Of a stretch of DNA of 64,000 nt, positions 17,293 through 25,493 are shown piece by piece. Source of the DNA: Flavobacterium sp. (GTDB taxonomy: Bacteria > Bacteroidota > Bacteroidia > Flavobacteriales > Flavobacteriaceae). The first letter of the stretch is position 1, and every line of letters begins with the position of its first letter. The stretch spans positions 1 to 64,000 of the forward strand of contig JAEUTY010000028.1 in NCBI GenBank assembly GCA_016787805.1, written 5' to 3'. The translations under genes and the position numbers were made by a program. The notes beneath the pieces are model-generated. The model ran no database searches, had not been told where the DNA came from, and was given only the letters and a program-made list of their open reading frames with translations.

Positions 17293-17712
17293 TTTACCTA
17301 TATATCTGTATAAAATTACTCTTCGCATATCATTGATAAGATTTAGATTTTCATGGAAACGTTTTTCGCTTTGTTCCAAAAGCTTTAAAGTTTCGATGTT
17401 TTTAACGTGCTCCTTGTGGTCTTTTATCTCTTGGTTAACTTTTATAGAAAATTCTTTTCTAATGTCGTGTAGGTTCAAAAAAGGAATTACTGAACCTCTA
17501 AGGAATTGATGCCAGAATTTTGTTTTCCAAAGTGCATAAGCAGTTAAATTGATAGTATCAAAATCAGCTTCGTTTTCAAAAATTATAACAAAACTGTTTG
17601 TAAATGGCTCTTTTTGTGGCTTTCCGCTGTTCATCCCTTTGTTAAGTAGGAATAAATGCGGTTTTGTATAGAAAGCTCCTTTTTTGTGGGTTTTAATGAT
17701 AAATTTTAGCAT
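17290..17712 (-). CDS. DUF6943 family protein
   Basis: A 140-residue protein starting at MLKFIIKTHKKGAFYTKP; the start 33 bases upstream is less likely. The segment NSFVIIFENEADFDTINLTA followed by LWKTKFWHQFLRGSVIPF is what I associate with DUF6943, a family of unknown function in Bacteroidota. It is soluble, with a helical C-terminus. It is convergent with the DUF5675 cassette and separated from it only by the terminator, so it may be part of the same mobile unit. No function can be assigned. Confidence 0.65.
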   Translation of the reverse strand: MLKFIIKTHKKGAFYTKPHLFLLNKGMNSGKPQKEPFTNSFVIIFENEADFDTINLTAYALWKTKFWHQFLRGSVIPFLNLHDIRKEFSIKVNQEIKDHKEHVKNIETLKLLEQSEKRFHENLNLINDMRRVILYRYIGK

Positions 17713-17857
17713 AACATCGGCTTTAAAAATTAAATTAATTTTCAATTCTTTGCAGTGTTTCTTATGAAATGCAGATGTGCCTCGCTACGCTCCGCCCATT
17801 AAAATTTTTCAAAAGAAAAAAAAGAAAAAAAGAAAGCCATTCGTCCAAGTGGAAGGT

Positions 17858-18002
17858 TTCAAAAAAGCAAGTTTTTCAGAAAAAATACTACCCGATACGT
17901 GATTGAATTCGGCAGCGTCTAGTCAGAAGTGAAATGTGTTTTGAAACTTTTTGGGTGGAGATTTTTTCTGAAACCCGCAGGGCTTGAACTTGCTTTTTTG
18001 AA
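17858..18002. repeat. Long two-part inverted repeat
   Basis: TTCAAAAAAGCAAG (17858-17871) pairs perfectly with 17989-18002, and TTTCAGAAAAAAT (17874-17886) pairs perfectly with 17961-17973. Outside these, a purine-rich run at 17800-17837 faces a pyrimidine-rich run at 18012-18050, so an imperfect palindrome spans about 260 bp. No gene lies in 17713-18061. Confidence 0.75.
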
Positions 18003-18061
18003 TACATGGAACTTATCTTTGCTTCCTTTTTTTATTTATTTTTTTTGAAATTTCCAATCAA

Positions 18062-18445
18062 ATGTCTTTGTTTAATCGGATTTTATCTGAAGTATTGAAA
18101 GTTGATTTGAAAGATAGACGTCTTCGGAAAGGGTATCAAATTCTTTGGATGGATGAATAAACCAAATCAGAAAATAAAAAAGCTATTCATCGGGCCAAAG
18201 AATTTGATACTCTTACTGGGGATTTTGGTTTTGTGGGTTCTAAAAATGGATTTACCACAGGCAAATCACTAAAAGTTAAAGCCATTTATAGAACTTACAA
18301 AAGCAATGAAAACACTTCCTATTTAAACGCAAAGTTGATAAAAACAGTTACCGTGAACGTTCATAAAAGCAATGGTAACCGAAACTATTCCTATGAAATG
18401 GTGAATGTTCTTAAAGACAGTGGCGAAGGACGGTTTTTTTTGTAG
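18062..18445 (+). pseudogene. Unknown gene interrupted by an in-frame TAA
   Basis: One frame runs from ATG at 18062 to TAG at 18443-18445, with a single TAA at 18158-18160. The first part encodes MSLFNRILSEVLKVDLKDRR... and ends ILWMDE; the second continues TKSENKKAIHRAKEFDTL and GDFGFVGSKNGFTTG to the end. Without the stop it would be a 127-residue soluble basic protein. The uninterrupted frame on both sides argues for a recent nonsense mutation rather than two genes. A shorter product from an internal start in the second part is possible. The family is unknown. Confidence 0.55.
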
Positions 18446-18497
18446 CTGGGTGATGCGATGGGAGCTACAAAAAAAGTTGTCCTAGAGCCACTGGCAC

Positions 18498-18793
18498 GAG
18501 CGTTGGGTGAGCGGCTTTTTTACATAATGTTATTATAGTGCATCCGAGATTTTGATTAGTAGCAGGATAGTCCTTATGCACTATAATGCAACATTATGTA
18601 AAGAAGCTTGGGGAAAAAAATTACTGGCATGAGTTGCGAAGCGTACGTGTTTTTGTTTTGTTCGTTGGGCAAGCTCTTTGGCTGATGGCGTGCAGGATTT
18701 TTCAATTTACATAAAATTTTCTTGCCATCAGGCAAAGTGCTTGATGAGCGTTGGGACAAAAACCATGACAGTAATTTTTTTTGGAGCGTTGGG
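18498..18793. repeat. Dispersed GAGCGTTGGG motifs
   Basis: GAGCGTTGGG occurs at 18498-18507, 18746-18755 and 18784-18793, with TTCGTTGGG at 18661-18669. They fall in a GC-richer spacer (18446-18830) that also contains the long hairpin at 18514-18607 and an imperfect GCTGATGGC / GCCATCAGGC inverted repeat near 18680-18733. I find no gene in 18446-18996. Confidence 0.6.
18514..18607. repeat. Long hairpin, about 30-bp arms
   Basis: The left arm (18514-18543, GCTTTTTTACATAATG...) and the right arm (18576-18607) are reverse complements except for one mismatch and a two-base bulge, around a 32-base loop. It lies between a broken gene and the defence operon. It could be a MITE-like remnant, a recombination site or a transcribed structure. 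Confidence 0.85.
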
Positions 18794-18996
18794 AAGGAGT
18801 GTCAATTTGGATGAAAACATGTCAATTGCTGTCAAAATGGCTTGATTTTAAGTTGTTTGTAAACTAGAAACATTTTTTTATGGTTTTTTTGGCAGAAAAA
18901 ATGTAAGGCACATTATTTGAAAGTACTTGTTAAATAATTCTATATATTTTGATAAAAAAATATTAAAATTTTGAAGCTAAAAATAAAATACAAAAC

Positions 18997-20166
18997 ATGG
19001 CTGTAGCAAATAATCCACAAATTAAATATTATCCAGTAAAAAATGGCGATATGTCCTTAATAACACTAGAAGATAAAACAACTATACTAGTAGATTGTAA
19101 TATTAAAAACGCCTCAAAAGATGAAAATGATAAATCTGTTTATGATGTAAAGAAAGATCTATTAGACTCAATACAATACAGAAATGGAAATCCATACATT
19201 GATGTGTTTATTTTAACTCATGGTGATCAAGATCATTGTTTAGGTTTTAAGGATAATTTTTATCAAGGTAATCCGAAAAAGTATTCAAAAGAAGATAAAG
19301 AAAATGGTTTAATTATTATGGATGCCATGTGGTTTTCTCCAATGATTGCTGAACAATATACTAATGATAATGAAGATGCATATCAACAAGAAGCTGAAAG
19401 AAGATTGGCTTTGCATTTAAAAGATGATGATGATAAAGATTTACCTGGAAATCGTATTAGAATCATTGGATATGATGGAGATAAAAAATATGCCGAATTA
19501 GATTATTTGAGAACAAAGCCTGGAGAAATTGTTACAAAGTTTAATCATGTTGAACAAACTACCTTTTCAGTATTTATTCATGCACCTTTTAAGATACACC
19601 TTGATTCACCTGAGAAAGATAAAAATTCTGCAAGTATTGTTTTTCAAGCTAGATTTAAAGAATATTCATGGAGTACTGACTTTTCTTGTTTAGCTATGTT
19701 TGGAGGCGATTCTGATCATACTACTTGGGAACAAATATTGGAGCGAACAAAAAGATTTAAAAACGATATTACACATAAAGCGTTGGATTGGGATTTATTT
19801 GAAGCACCTCATCATTGTTCTTGGACATTTTTTAATGATACTAATGAAGAAGAGCCTAAAGCTACTTCATTAGAAGTTTTAGATTATGCTAGACAAGGTG
19901 CTTATATAATTGCATCAAGTAAAAAGATTATTAATGATGATGATAATCCACCCCATTATGATGCTAAAAAGGAATATTTAAAAAAGATTGAATCAAGAGA
20001 GAAATTTTTAAATACTGCAATTGAGCCTAAAGAATCAGAGCCAAAACCAATCATTTTTGATATTACATCAAATGGGCCTGCAAGAAAAACTAATCAGTCA
20101 ACTAGCGGAGCATTAACATCATCTGGAGGAAGTGGTGCTGCTTCCACAATAATTTCTCAAGGATAA
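18997..20166 (+). CDS. Metallo-beta-lactamase-fold protein, ComEC-type
   Basis: A 389-residue soluble MBL-fold hydrolase, first gene of a three-gene overlapping operon. The metal site is complete: FILTHGDQDHCLGF (H75, D77, D79, H80; the THxDxDH form seen in the C-terminal domain of ComEC), MFGGDSDHTTW in the middle, and LFEAPHHCSW (ComEC: VPHHGS). It is probably a nuclease or phosphodiesterase-like hydrolase. The last 30 residues are a disordered Ser/Gly/Ala tail (TSSGGSGAASTIISQG) with Gly as the final residue, unusual for this fold and suggestive of a conjugation tail. The stop overlaps the next ATG (TAATG). The gene is strongly AT-rich, like its neighbours. Confidence 0.85.
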   Translation: MAVANNPQIKYYPVKNGDMSLITLEDKTTILVDCNIKNASKDENDKSVYDVKKDLLDSIQYRNGNPYIDVFILTHGDQDHCLGFKDNFYQGNPKKYSKEDKENGLIIMDAMWFSPMIAEQYTNDNEDAYQQEAERRLALHLKDDDDKDLPGNRIRIIGYDGDKKYAELDYLRTKPGEIVTKFNHVEQTTFSVFIHAPFKIHLDSPEKDKNSASIVFQARFKEYSWSTDFSCLAMFGGDSDHTTWEQILERTKRFKNDITHKALDWDLFEAPHHCSWTFFNDTNEEEPKATSLEVLDYARQGAYIIASSKKIINDDDNPPHYDAKKEYLKKIESREKFLNTAIEPKESEPKPIIFDITSNGPARKTNQSTSGALTSSGGSGAASTIISQG

Positions 20167-22430
20167 TGCTCTATAGTGATTCTTTAAAAAAATATGAAGG
20201 AAAGTTTAAACCTCAAGTTGCAAAAGCAATTCAAGAAATTGAAACTTATTTTAAGAAAGGTTCTTTAAATGTTTTTGAATGGGATAAATTTAATATTGTT
20301 ATTTCAGCAAAATATGAAGTATCTCTTCCATCAAGAGGTTCTGTCTATAATTTTATATTATCAGAAGAACCTATATTAATTAAAATTTCTTTAGCTAAAT
20401 ATCCCGATGTAGCACCAAGGATTATGTCTGACAGAAAAGATTTTCCAAAGAATAAATTGCCACATCTATACTTTAGCCCAGAAGATAAACCAGCAATATT
20501 ATGTTTAGTTAGAGATAATTTAAATCAATGGTTTGCAACAGTAACAATTTCAGATTTTTTATTTATTGGTTCTCAATGGTATTATAAAGCTGCAACAGGA
20601 ACATTACTAAAAGATAATAATGAATTTGACCCTATCAGATTAGAAAAAAACTATGGTGGTAAACATATTTATAAATACGATTCTTTTCATGAAGTAGTCA
20701 TAAATAATCAAAGATTTATTCCTGACACCTCCATGGCTTTGTTTTTAAGTTGTCTTTATAAATCTGAAGTATCAAAAAAATATACTTTTAAGTCAATAAC
20801 TGTAATACCTTATTTAGCTCTTGAAAAAATTAAAGAGCTTGTAAAAGGAACAATGCAGAAACTATTTTCATTAGAAGGTAATAGTGATGTTTTGCCATTA
20901 TATTCAATTTTAGTTTGGGATTCAGAAATGACAATAGAAAGTAATTATACAACAAACTTACCTTCAAATTATTTTGAGCTTAAATCCTATCTAAGTCTTA
21001 AAGGAATAGATATTAATAAAATTATTTTAGGTTTAGAAAGTACTAATTTAGATTTTGGAGGAATAATCCCAGTTATACATGCTGTTAAAAGGCCAAAGAA
21101 AATTATTGGATACAATGGTGATTTTGAGTTTTTTACATTTGTAATAATAATTCCAGAAAAAGGAATTAAAAATTTGAATGATGACTGTGAAGTATATATG
21201 ACTTCTCATTCAGAACCTTTTAGTTCAGAATTGGCTTCAATTTTAAGTAATGAAAAAAGAGAAATCAACACATTGTACATAGGTGCAGGATCTTTGGGTT
21301 CTAAAATGATTATGCATGATGCCAGAATTGGAAAAAGCTCAATTGGTGCAGTTGACAATGATAATTTAGAACAACATAATTTGGGAAGACATAACTTGTT
21401 TTCAAATAGCATTGGTAAAAATAAAGCTGAAGCAATTATAGATGAAATAAAATCATTTTATGAATTAGATACTACAGAAAAATTAATAGCTTATAATAAT
21501 CTTATTTCTGAATTAAATGACGTAATAATTAATAAATATGATTTATTGGTTGACACAACGGCTAGTCAATTAGTTTTGCAAAATTTAATTCAAAAAGAAT
21601 TAAAATCTAATACTTTGTATGCAAAATGTGAACTAGTTGATAATGGACAGGTAGGACTACTTTATATAGAAGGAAATGAACGAAATCCTAGAATGGATGA
21701 TTTAGTCAATTATGCATGCTATTTGGCAACAACTAATTCAGAATTAGAAAATTGGCGGAGAGCAGATGCTTTAAGGGAACCAGACACTTTAAATATCGGA
21801 CTTGGATGTAATTCAATTACTACTGTTATGCCTGATGATTTAATAAGTTTTCATGCCAGTACTTTTTCTCAAATACTTGCTTCAAATCATAGAGAAAAGT
21901 TCGATGAAAATGGTTTGCTTTATTTGAGTGTATCAAGAAAAAAGAATCATTTACCAAAAATATCCAATGAATACATTGAAGTTAATCCTTTTGAGATTTA
22001 TGAATGCGGAAATAATAGTGGTTGGACAGTTAGAATGTTTTCAGGATTAAGTAATAGATTATTAAATTTATGTAGTCAATATGGTAGAAAAGAAACAGGT
22101 GGAGTTCTGGTAGGTGTAGCTAATTATAAAACTAAAGTTGTTCATGTTTTTGATATAATAGAACAACCTATTGATAGCAATGGATCTCCTGTTGCTTTTA
22201 CTCGTGGAATTGTTGGATTACCAAAACAAATTGATGAAATTAAGTTGAAAACAGGAGAAGTTATTGGTTATATTGGTGAATGGCATACTCATCCAATGAA
22301 TTTAGAAACTTTGAGTGGAACAGATTTAAACACTATTGAACTACTTAAAGAAATAAATAAGAAAACACCAATACCAACCTGTGCTATAATAATTACTCAA
22401 ACAAAAATTTTGCCTTTTATTTATGAATAA
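20166..22430 (+). CDS. E2-E1-JAB ubiquitin-like conjugation fusion
   Basis: A 754-residue three-domain protein. Residues about 1-150 are an E2-like fold with candidate catalytic C113 (HLYFSPEDKPAILCLVRDN). Residues about 350-580 are an E1/ThiF adenylation domain: YIGAGSLGSK (nucleotide loop, 373-378), VDNDNLEQHNLGRHN, and candidate catalytic Cys at 518 (YACYLA) or 548 (GLGCNSITT). Residues about 620-754 are a JAB/Mov34 isopeptidase with a complete JAMM motif: E643 (KETGGVLVG), H707/H709 (EWHTHP), S717, D720 (LSGTD). One protein thus carries activation, transfer and removal. Cap2 and Cap3 of type II CBASS do these jobs with separate proteins. It overlaps the upstream MBL gene by one base and the downstream patatin gene by eight. 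Confidence 0.92.
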   Translation: MLYSDSLKKYEGKFKPQVAKAIQEIETYFKKGSLNVFEWDKFNIVISAKYEVSLPSRGSVYNFILSEEPILIKISLAKYPDVAPRIMSDRKDFPKNKLPHLYFSPEDKPAILCLVRDNLNQWFATVTISDFLFIGSQWYYKAATGTLLKDNNEFDPIRLEKNYGGKHIYKYDSFHEVVINNQRFIPDTSMALFLSCLYKSEVSKKYTFKSITVIPYLALEKIKELVKGTMQKLFSLEGNSDVLPLYSILVWDSEMTIESNYTTNLPSNYFELKSYLSLKGIDINKIILGLESTNLDFGGIIPVIHAVKRPKKIIGYNGDFEFFTFVIIIPEKGIKNLNDDCEVYMTSHSEPFSSELASILSNEKREINTLYIGAGSLGSKMIMHDARIGKSSIGAVDNDNLEQHNLGRHNLFSNSIGKNKAEAIIDEIKSFYELDTTEKLIAYNNLISELNDVIINKYDLLVDTTASQLVLQNLIQKELKSNTLYAKCELVDNGQVGLLYIEGNERNPRMDDLVNYACYLATTNSELENWRRADALREPDTLNIGLGCNSITTVMPDDLISFHASTFSQILASNHREKFDENGLLYLSVSRKKNHLPKISNEYIEVNPFEIYECGNNSGWTVRMFSGLSNRLLNLCSQYGRKETGGVLVGVANYKTKVVHVFDIIEQPIDSNGSPVAFTRGIVGLPKQIDEIKLKTGEVIGYIGEWHTHPMNLETLSGTDLNTIELLKEINKKTPIPTCAIIITQTKILPFIYE

Positions 22431-23727
22431 AAATGATATAACAAAGAAACGACTTGGATTAGCTTTGTCAGGTGGAGGTTATCGGGCAGCTGCATTTCAT
22501 TTAGGAGTTTTAAGAAAATTAAATACTCTAAAAATTCTTGATAAAATTGATGTAATATCTACTATTTCAGGCGGTTCTATAATTGGAGCATATTATGTTT
22601 TAAATAGAAATAATTTTGAAAGTTTTGAAGCTTCATTTAAACAAAATTTACAAAAAAGTTGTATAAAGAAAATAGTTACTAATTGGAGATTTTTGTTTCC
22701 TGTTATATTATATATTTTTTTTGGTTATGTAATATTTTTTGATCCATTTAATTTTAATTTTTCTGCATTGATAATATCAATCTTAGTTGGATTATATATT
22801 TTACTACCACTAATATTTCAATTTCGATTTATATCATTTACCTCTTTAAAAATTAAAGCTTATAAAGCTATTTTTTTTGGAGAGAAAACATTATCTGATT
22901 TACCAAGTTATCCAATAATTGCAATTAATGCAACTAATTTGTCAACAGGAACACTTTGGACATTTTCTAAAAATAAATCATCAGATTCTAGTTACGAGTT
23001 CCCAAAAGATGGCGGAAATTCAATTAAATTTGAATGCGGTGAATTTCCAATAGCAATTGCTGTCGCCAGTAGTACAAGTGTTCCTGTTCCCTTCAATCCA
23101 GTTACTATACCTTCAAAATATTTTAAAAATATTGAAGATTATAATAGAGTAAAACCAATGCTTATTGATGGTGGTCTTTATGACAACCAAGGAATTCATA
23201 AATTATCTCAATTTAATTCATCTTATTCATGTGATATAATCATTGCTAGTGACGGTTCTCAACCATTCGGAAAAGAATATAAATCAGGAAATACATTTTC
23301 AATTTTATATAGAGGAATTGATGTCATGATGAGAAAAATAAAAAATTTACAATTTATTAGAGATGTTTACAGTTCAGATAGAGAAATAGCCTATTTTTCT
23401 CTTGATTGGAAATATGAACAGTGTGTTGTTGAATTTGTAAAAGCTGCAAAAAATAACTTAGTTCCCAAAGATGTATTACTATTTCACCAATTAAATAAAA
23501 ATGATCTAGAATCTCCCGTAAACGAGATAGTAAAAGTCATTAAAGATAGAATAGGATTAGAATATATAATTAAAAATGGACTTAATGAAAAAGAAATAGA
23601 TTTTATTAGTAAAATAAGCACTAATTTAACTGCTCTTAAAAAAAATCAAATTGATTTATTATCGAAGCATGGAGAAGTATTAACTGAAATTCAAATAAAA
23701 TTATATTGTCCAACTATTTTTTTATAA
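22423..23727 (+). CDS. Patatin-like phospholipase with internal membrane hairpin
   Basis: A 434-residue patatin-family lipase. The oxyanion loop is LALSGGGYRAAAFHLG (residues 14-28), the nucleophile elbow ISGGSIIGA (S52) and the catalytic Asp is in LIDGGLYDNQG (D249), so the Ser-Asp dyad is intact. Between them, residues about 90-135 form two transmembrane helices (FLFPVILYIFFGYVIFF and LIISILVGLYILLPLIFQF) that would tether the enzyme to the inner membrane. It is probably the effector of the operon, degrading membrane phospholipid when triggered. Patatin effectors occur in CBASS (CapV), where cyclic nucleotides activate them; no cyclase gene is present here. Its ATG lies inside the end of the E1 gene. 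Confidence 0.9.
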   Translation: MNKNDITKKRLGLALSGGGYRAAAFHLGVLRKLNTLKILDKIDVISTISGGSIIGAYYVLNRNNFESFEASFKQNLQKSCIKKIVTNWRFLFPVILYIFFGYVIFFDPFNFNFSALIISILVGLYILLPLIFQFRFISFTSLKIKAYKAIFFGEKTLSDLPSYPIIAINATNLSTGTLWTFSKNKSSDSSYEFPKDGGNSIKFECGEFPIAIAVASSTSVPVPFNPVTIPSKYFKNIEDYNRVKPMLIDGGLYDNQGIHKLSQFNSSYSCDIIIASDGSQPFGKEYKSGNTFSILYRGIDVMMRKIKNLQFIRDVYSSDREIAYFSLDWKYEQCVVEFVKAAKNNLVPKDVLLFHQLNKNDLESPVNEIVKVIKDRIGLEYIIKNGLNEKEIDFISKISTNLTALKKNQIDLLSKHGEVLTEIQIKLYCPTIFL

Positions 23728-23777
23728 AAATACTACCTTTATTGATTATTTTCCAAGTTTAGAAACCGTTTTTTAAT

Positions 23778-24491
23778 TTATATTGGTAAATCAAAACCTA
23801 AATGATTACATATTAATTTTGCTTTTTTAATTGAAGCATCCCAACCACCACAACATTCAGGACTTAAGCAAATTGTGATAACAGCTATGTGTTTTCTTGC
23901 CTCGTTAATATTTTTACAAAGCTCTATGATGTATTCATCAGTAAGCATTTGGTATTTTCCATCTTCTGAAGTAGCAAAAAAATAATCTATATCTAAATTT
24001 AGAATCCATTTGTTTTCAATTTGGCTCATCCAATATTCAACATTAGTAGAAAGATCTTTAATTTCATATTCTCGGTCAATAAAACCTTCGGGAACTGTGC
24101 CATCATTATGTGTAGCAAAGTATTTTATTCCAAATAATTCAGGGTAAACTAGATTTAGATTTCCAATATAATTATCCCATCTGAATAAAGCCGCGTCTTG
24201 ACTTCCTTTCATTGGTTGTCTTAGTGCTATATATTCATCTAAAGATAGCTTATGTAATTGTACACCAGCTTCAATTATTTGAGTTTTTACAGTATCTGGA
24301 AAATGCAATAAATCGTAATGTCTGTCAATATGAAAAAGATTATGTACTTTCTCAACATCAATACTATCCATCCAACACCAACTTGCTGCTAAATGGTTAT
24401 CAATTACATAAATGTTTTCATGTTTAAAAACAAAGTTTAAAGTGTCATGATGGGAAACTCCCAAAGGAAAATTAGGTTCTTTTATCCACAT
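23778..24491 (-). CDS. UPF0489 family protein (arginase fold)
   Basis: A 237-residue protein of the UPF0489 family, related to arginase/deacetylase enzymes. The putative metal site is visible: LFHIDRHYDLL (residues 52-62, a DxHxD arrangement) and LNLDIDYFF (D167, D169), plus VIDNHLAASWCW. Some members convert peptidyl Arg to ornithine in RiPP precursors (peptide arginases); no RiPP genes are seen here. It starts two bases after the AbiEii toxin gene, so it is the third gene of that operon. It could modify the toxin, a target or a tRNA/protein product, but the role is unknown. Confidence 0.8.
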   Translation of the reverse strand: MWIKEPNFPLGVSHHDTLNFVFKHENIYVIDNHLAASWCWMDSIDVEKVHNLFHIDRHYDLLHFPDTVKTQIIEAGVQLHKLSLDEYIALRQPMKGSQDAALFRWDNYIGNLNLVYPELFGIKYFATHNDGTVPEGFIDREYEIKDLSTNVEYWMSQIENKWILNLDIDYFFATSEDGKYQMLTDEYIIELCKNINEARKHIAVITICLSPECCGGWDASIKKAKLICNHLGFDLPI

Positions 24492-24493
24492 TT

Positions 24494-25492
24494 TTATAAG
24501 TTGTTAAATACTCCTTTTAGTGTTAATAATTTTTTTATCAATTCTTCAAACTCCAATGTTTCTCCATAAATCATAAATTCCTGCATGGCTTGATAGTCTT
24601 TTTTCCAAAGTTCAGTTACTTCAGCTGGTGGAATGAAATTTATTGTTTGTGGTGTGTGTAAATCATACGAAATCCCTCTTATAGGTGTGTATTTACTTCG
24701 GTGTTGGACTAGTGTTTCGAATAGTTCCTTATTTTTTATTGCTTCTTTTCCATAATCGTGGTCCATTAGTTTTTCTATATCGTAAAGATGTCTTGACATT
24801 CTGTAATGTCTTATGTTTTCGGTTGGCTTTAGAAATTCTTCATGCAGTAACATTATTTTTTCTAAAAAGGTTTTGGTTGGTACAACTACAATTACTTCAA
24901 ATGGTTGAATGGTGAAAGCTTGTTCCGGATATATTTGGCCAATGATTGATTGAATTTCTTTTTGTTCGTTTGGCTCTAGCAAAGCTCTTGCTCCTAATTC
25001 AATGATAACCCTTTGCGGAATGTATTCTCCTGGTTCCAATATTGAGTTGTATTCTAATTCTATACGATGTGGATCACTGGTATCATCTATTTCATCATCA
25101 AAGATTAAATTATAATTTTCTTTATTTACTCCCAGCTTTTCTAGTTCTGAAATCAATTCTTCTTTAAATTCTCCGACTATAAAATTACCCGAAGCTTTAC
25201 GAAGTTTTTTTATTTGTGTTTTTGATAACTCGCCTTCAAATCCTATGATTGTTCTATCAATGGATAAGTCAATATCTTCTGAGAAACGTTCTATTAAGTT
25301 ATAGGCTTTGCTTAATGATGTGCCACCTTTAAAAACTAAATGTGGTGCAAATTTTGAAGAAAATATTGCTTTTAACGTAATGGTTACCCACCAATCTTTT
25401 TCAATTGCATCGGTTGGAAGTCCTGTTTGATTGTTGACTTGGTTTAGTATTTCAAGCCGTCTTTTTTCGGATAGTTTAAGCCACTCGTTCAT
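24494..25492 (-). CDS. AbiEii/AbiGii-type nucleotidyltransferase toxin
   Basis: A 332-residue nucleotidyltransferase of the AbiEii family, the toxin of a type IV-like toxin-antitoxin/abortive infection system. The NTase core is VFKGGTSLSKAYNLI (GGTSLSK at 56-62) followed by FSEDIDLSID (D73, D75), and TKTFLEKIMLLHEE helices follow. Related toxins (AbiEii, MenT) add nucleotides to tRNA acceptor ends and so block translation. The antitoxin gene lies one base upstream and a UPF0489 gene two bases downstream. The length matches other AbiEii proteins. Confidence 0.92.
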   Translation of the reverse strand: MNEWLKLSEKRRLEILNQVNNQTGLPTDAIEKDWWVTITLKAIFSSKFAPHLVFKGGTSLSKAYNLIERFSEDIDLSIDRTIIGFEGELSKTQIKKLRKASGNFIVGEFKEELISELEKLGVNKENYNLIFDDEIDDTSDPHRIELEYNSILEPGEYIPQRVIIELGARALLEPNEQKEIQSIIGQIYPEQAFTIQPFEVIVVVPTKTFLEKIMLLHEEFLKPTENIRHYRMSRHLYDIEKLMDHDYGKEAIKNKELFETLVQHRSKYTPIRGISYDLHTPQTINFIPPAEVTELWKKDYQAMQEFMIYGETLEFEELIKKLLTLKGVFNNL

Positions 25493-25493
25493 A

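Noticed and set aside
18446..18830. Integron attC array
   Set aside because: GTTGGG motifs and hairpins occur, but no matching RYYYAAC box pairs and no integron integrase are present.
18997..23727. Operon read as ordinary type II CBASS
   Set aside because: No CD-NTase/cGAS-like nucleotidyltransferase motif is present in any of the three proteins, and the closest NTase (AbiEii, 24494-25492) is a toxin in its own operon on the other strand.
23778..24491. UPF0489 gene as part of a RiPP biosynthetic cluster
   Set aside because: No precursor peptide, radical SAM, RRE or transporter genes lie beside it; the operon partners are AbiEi and AbiEii.
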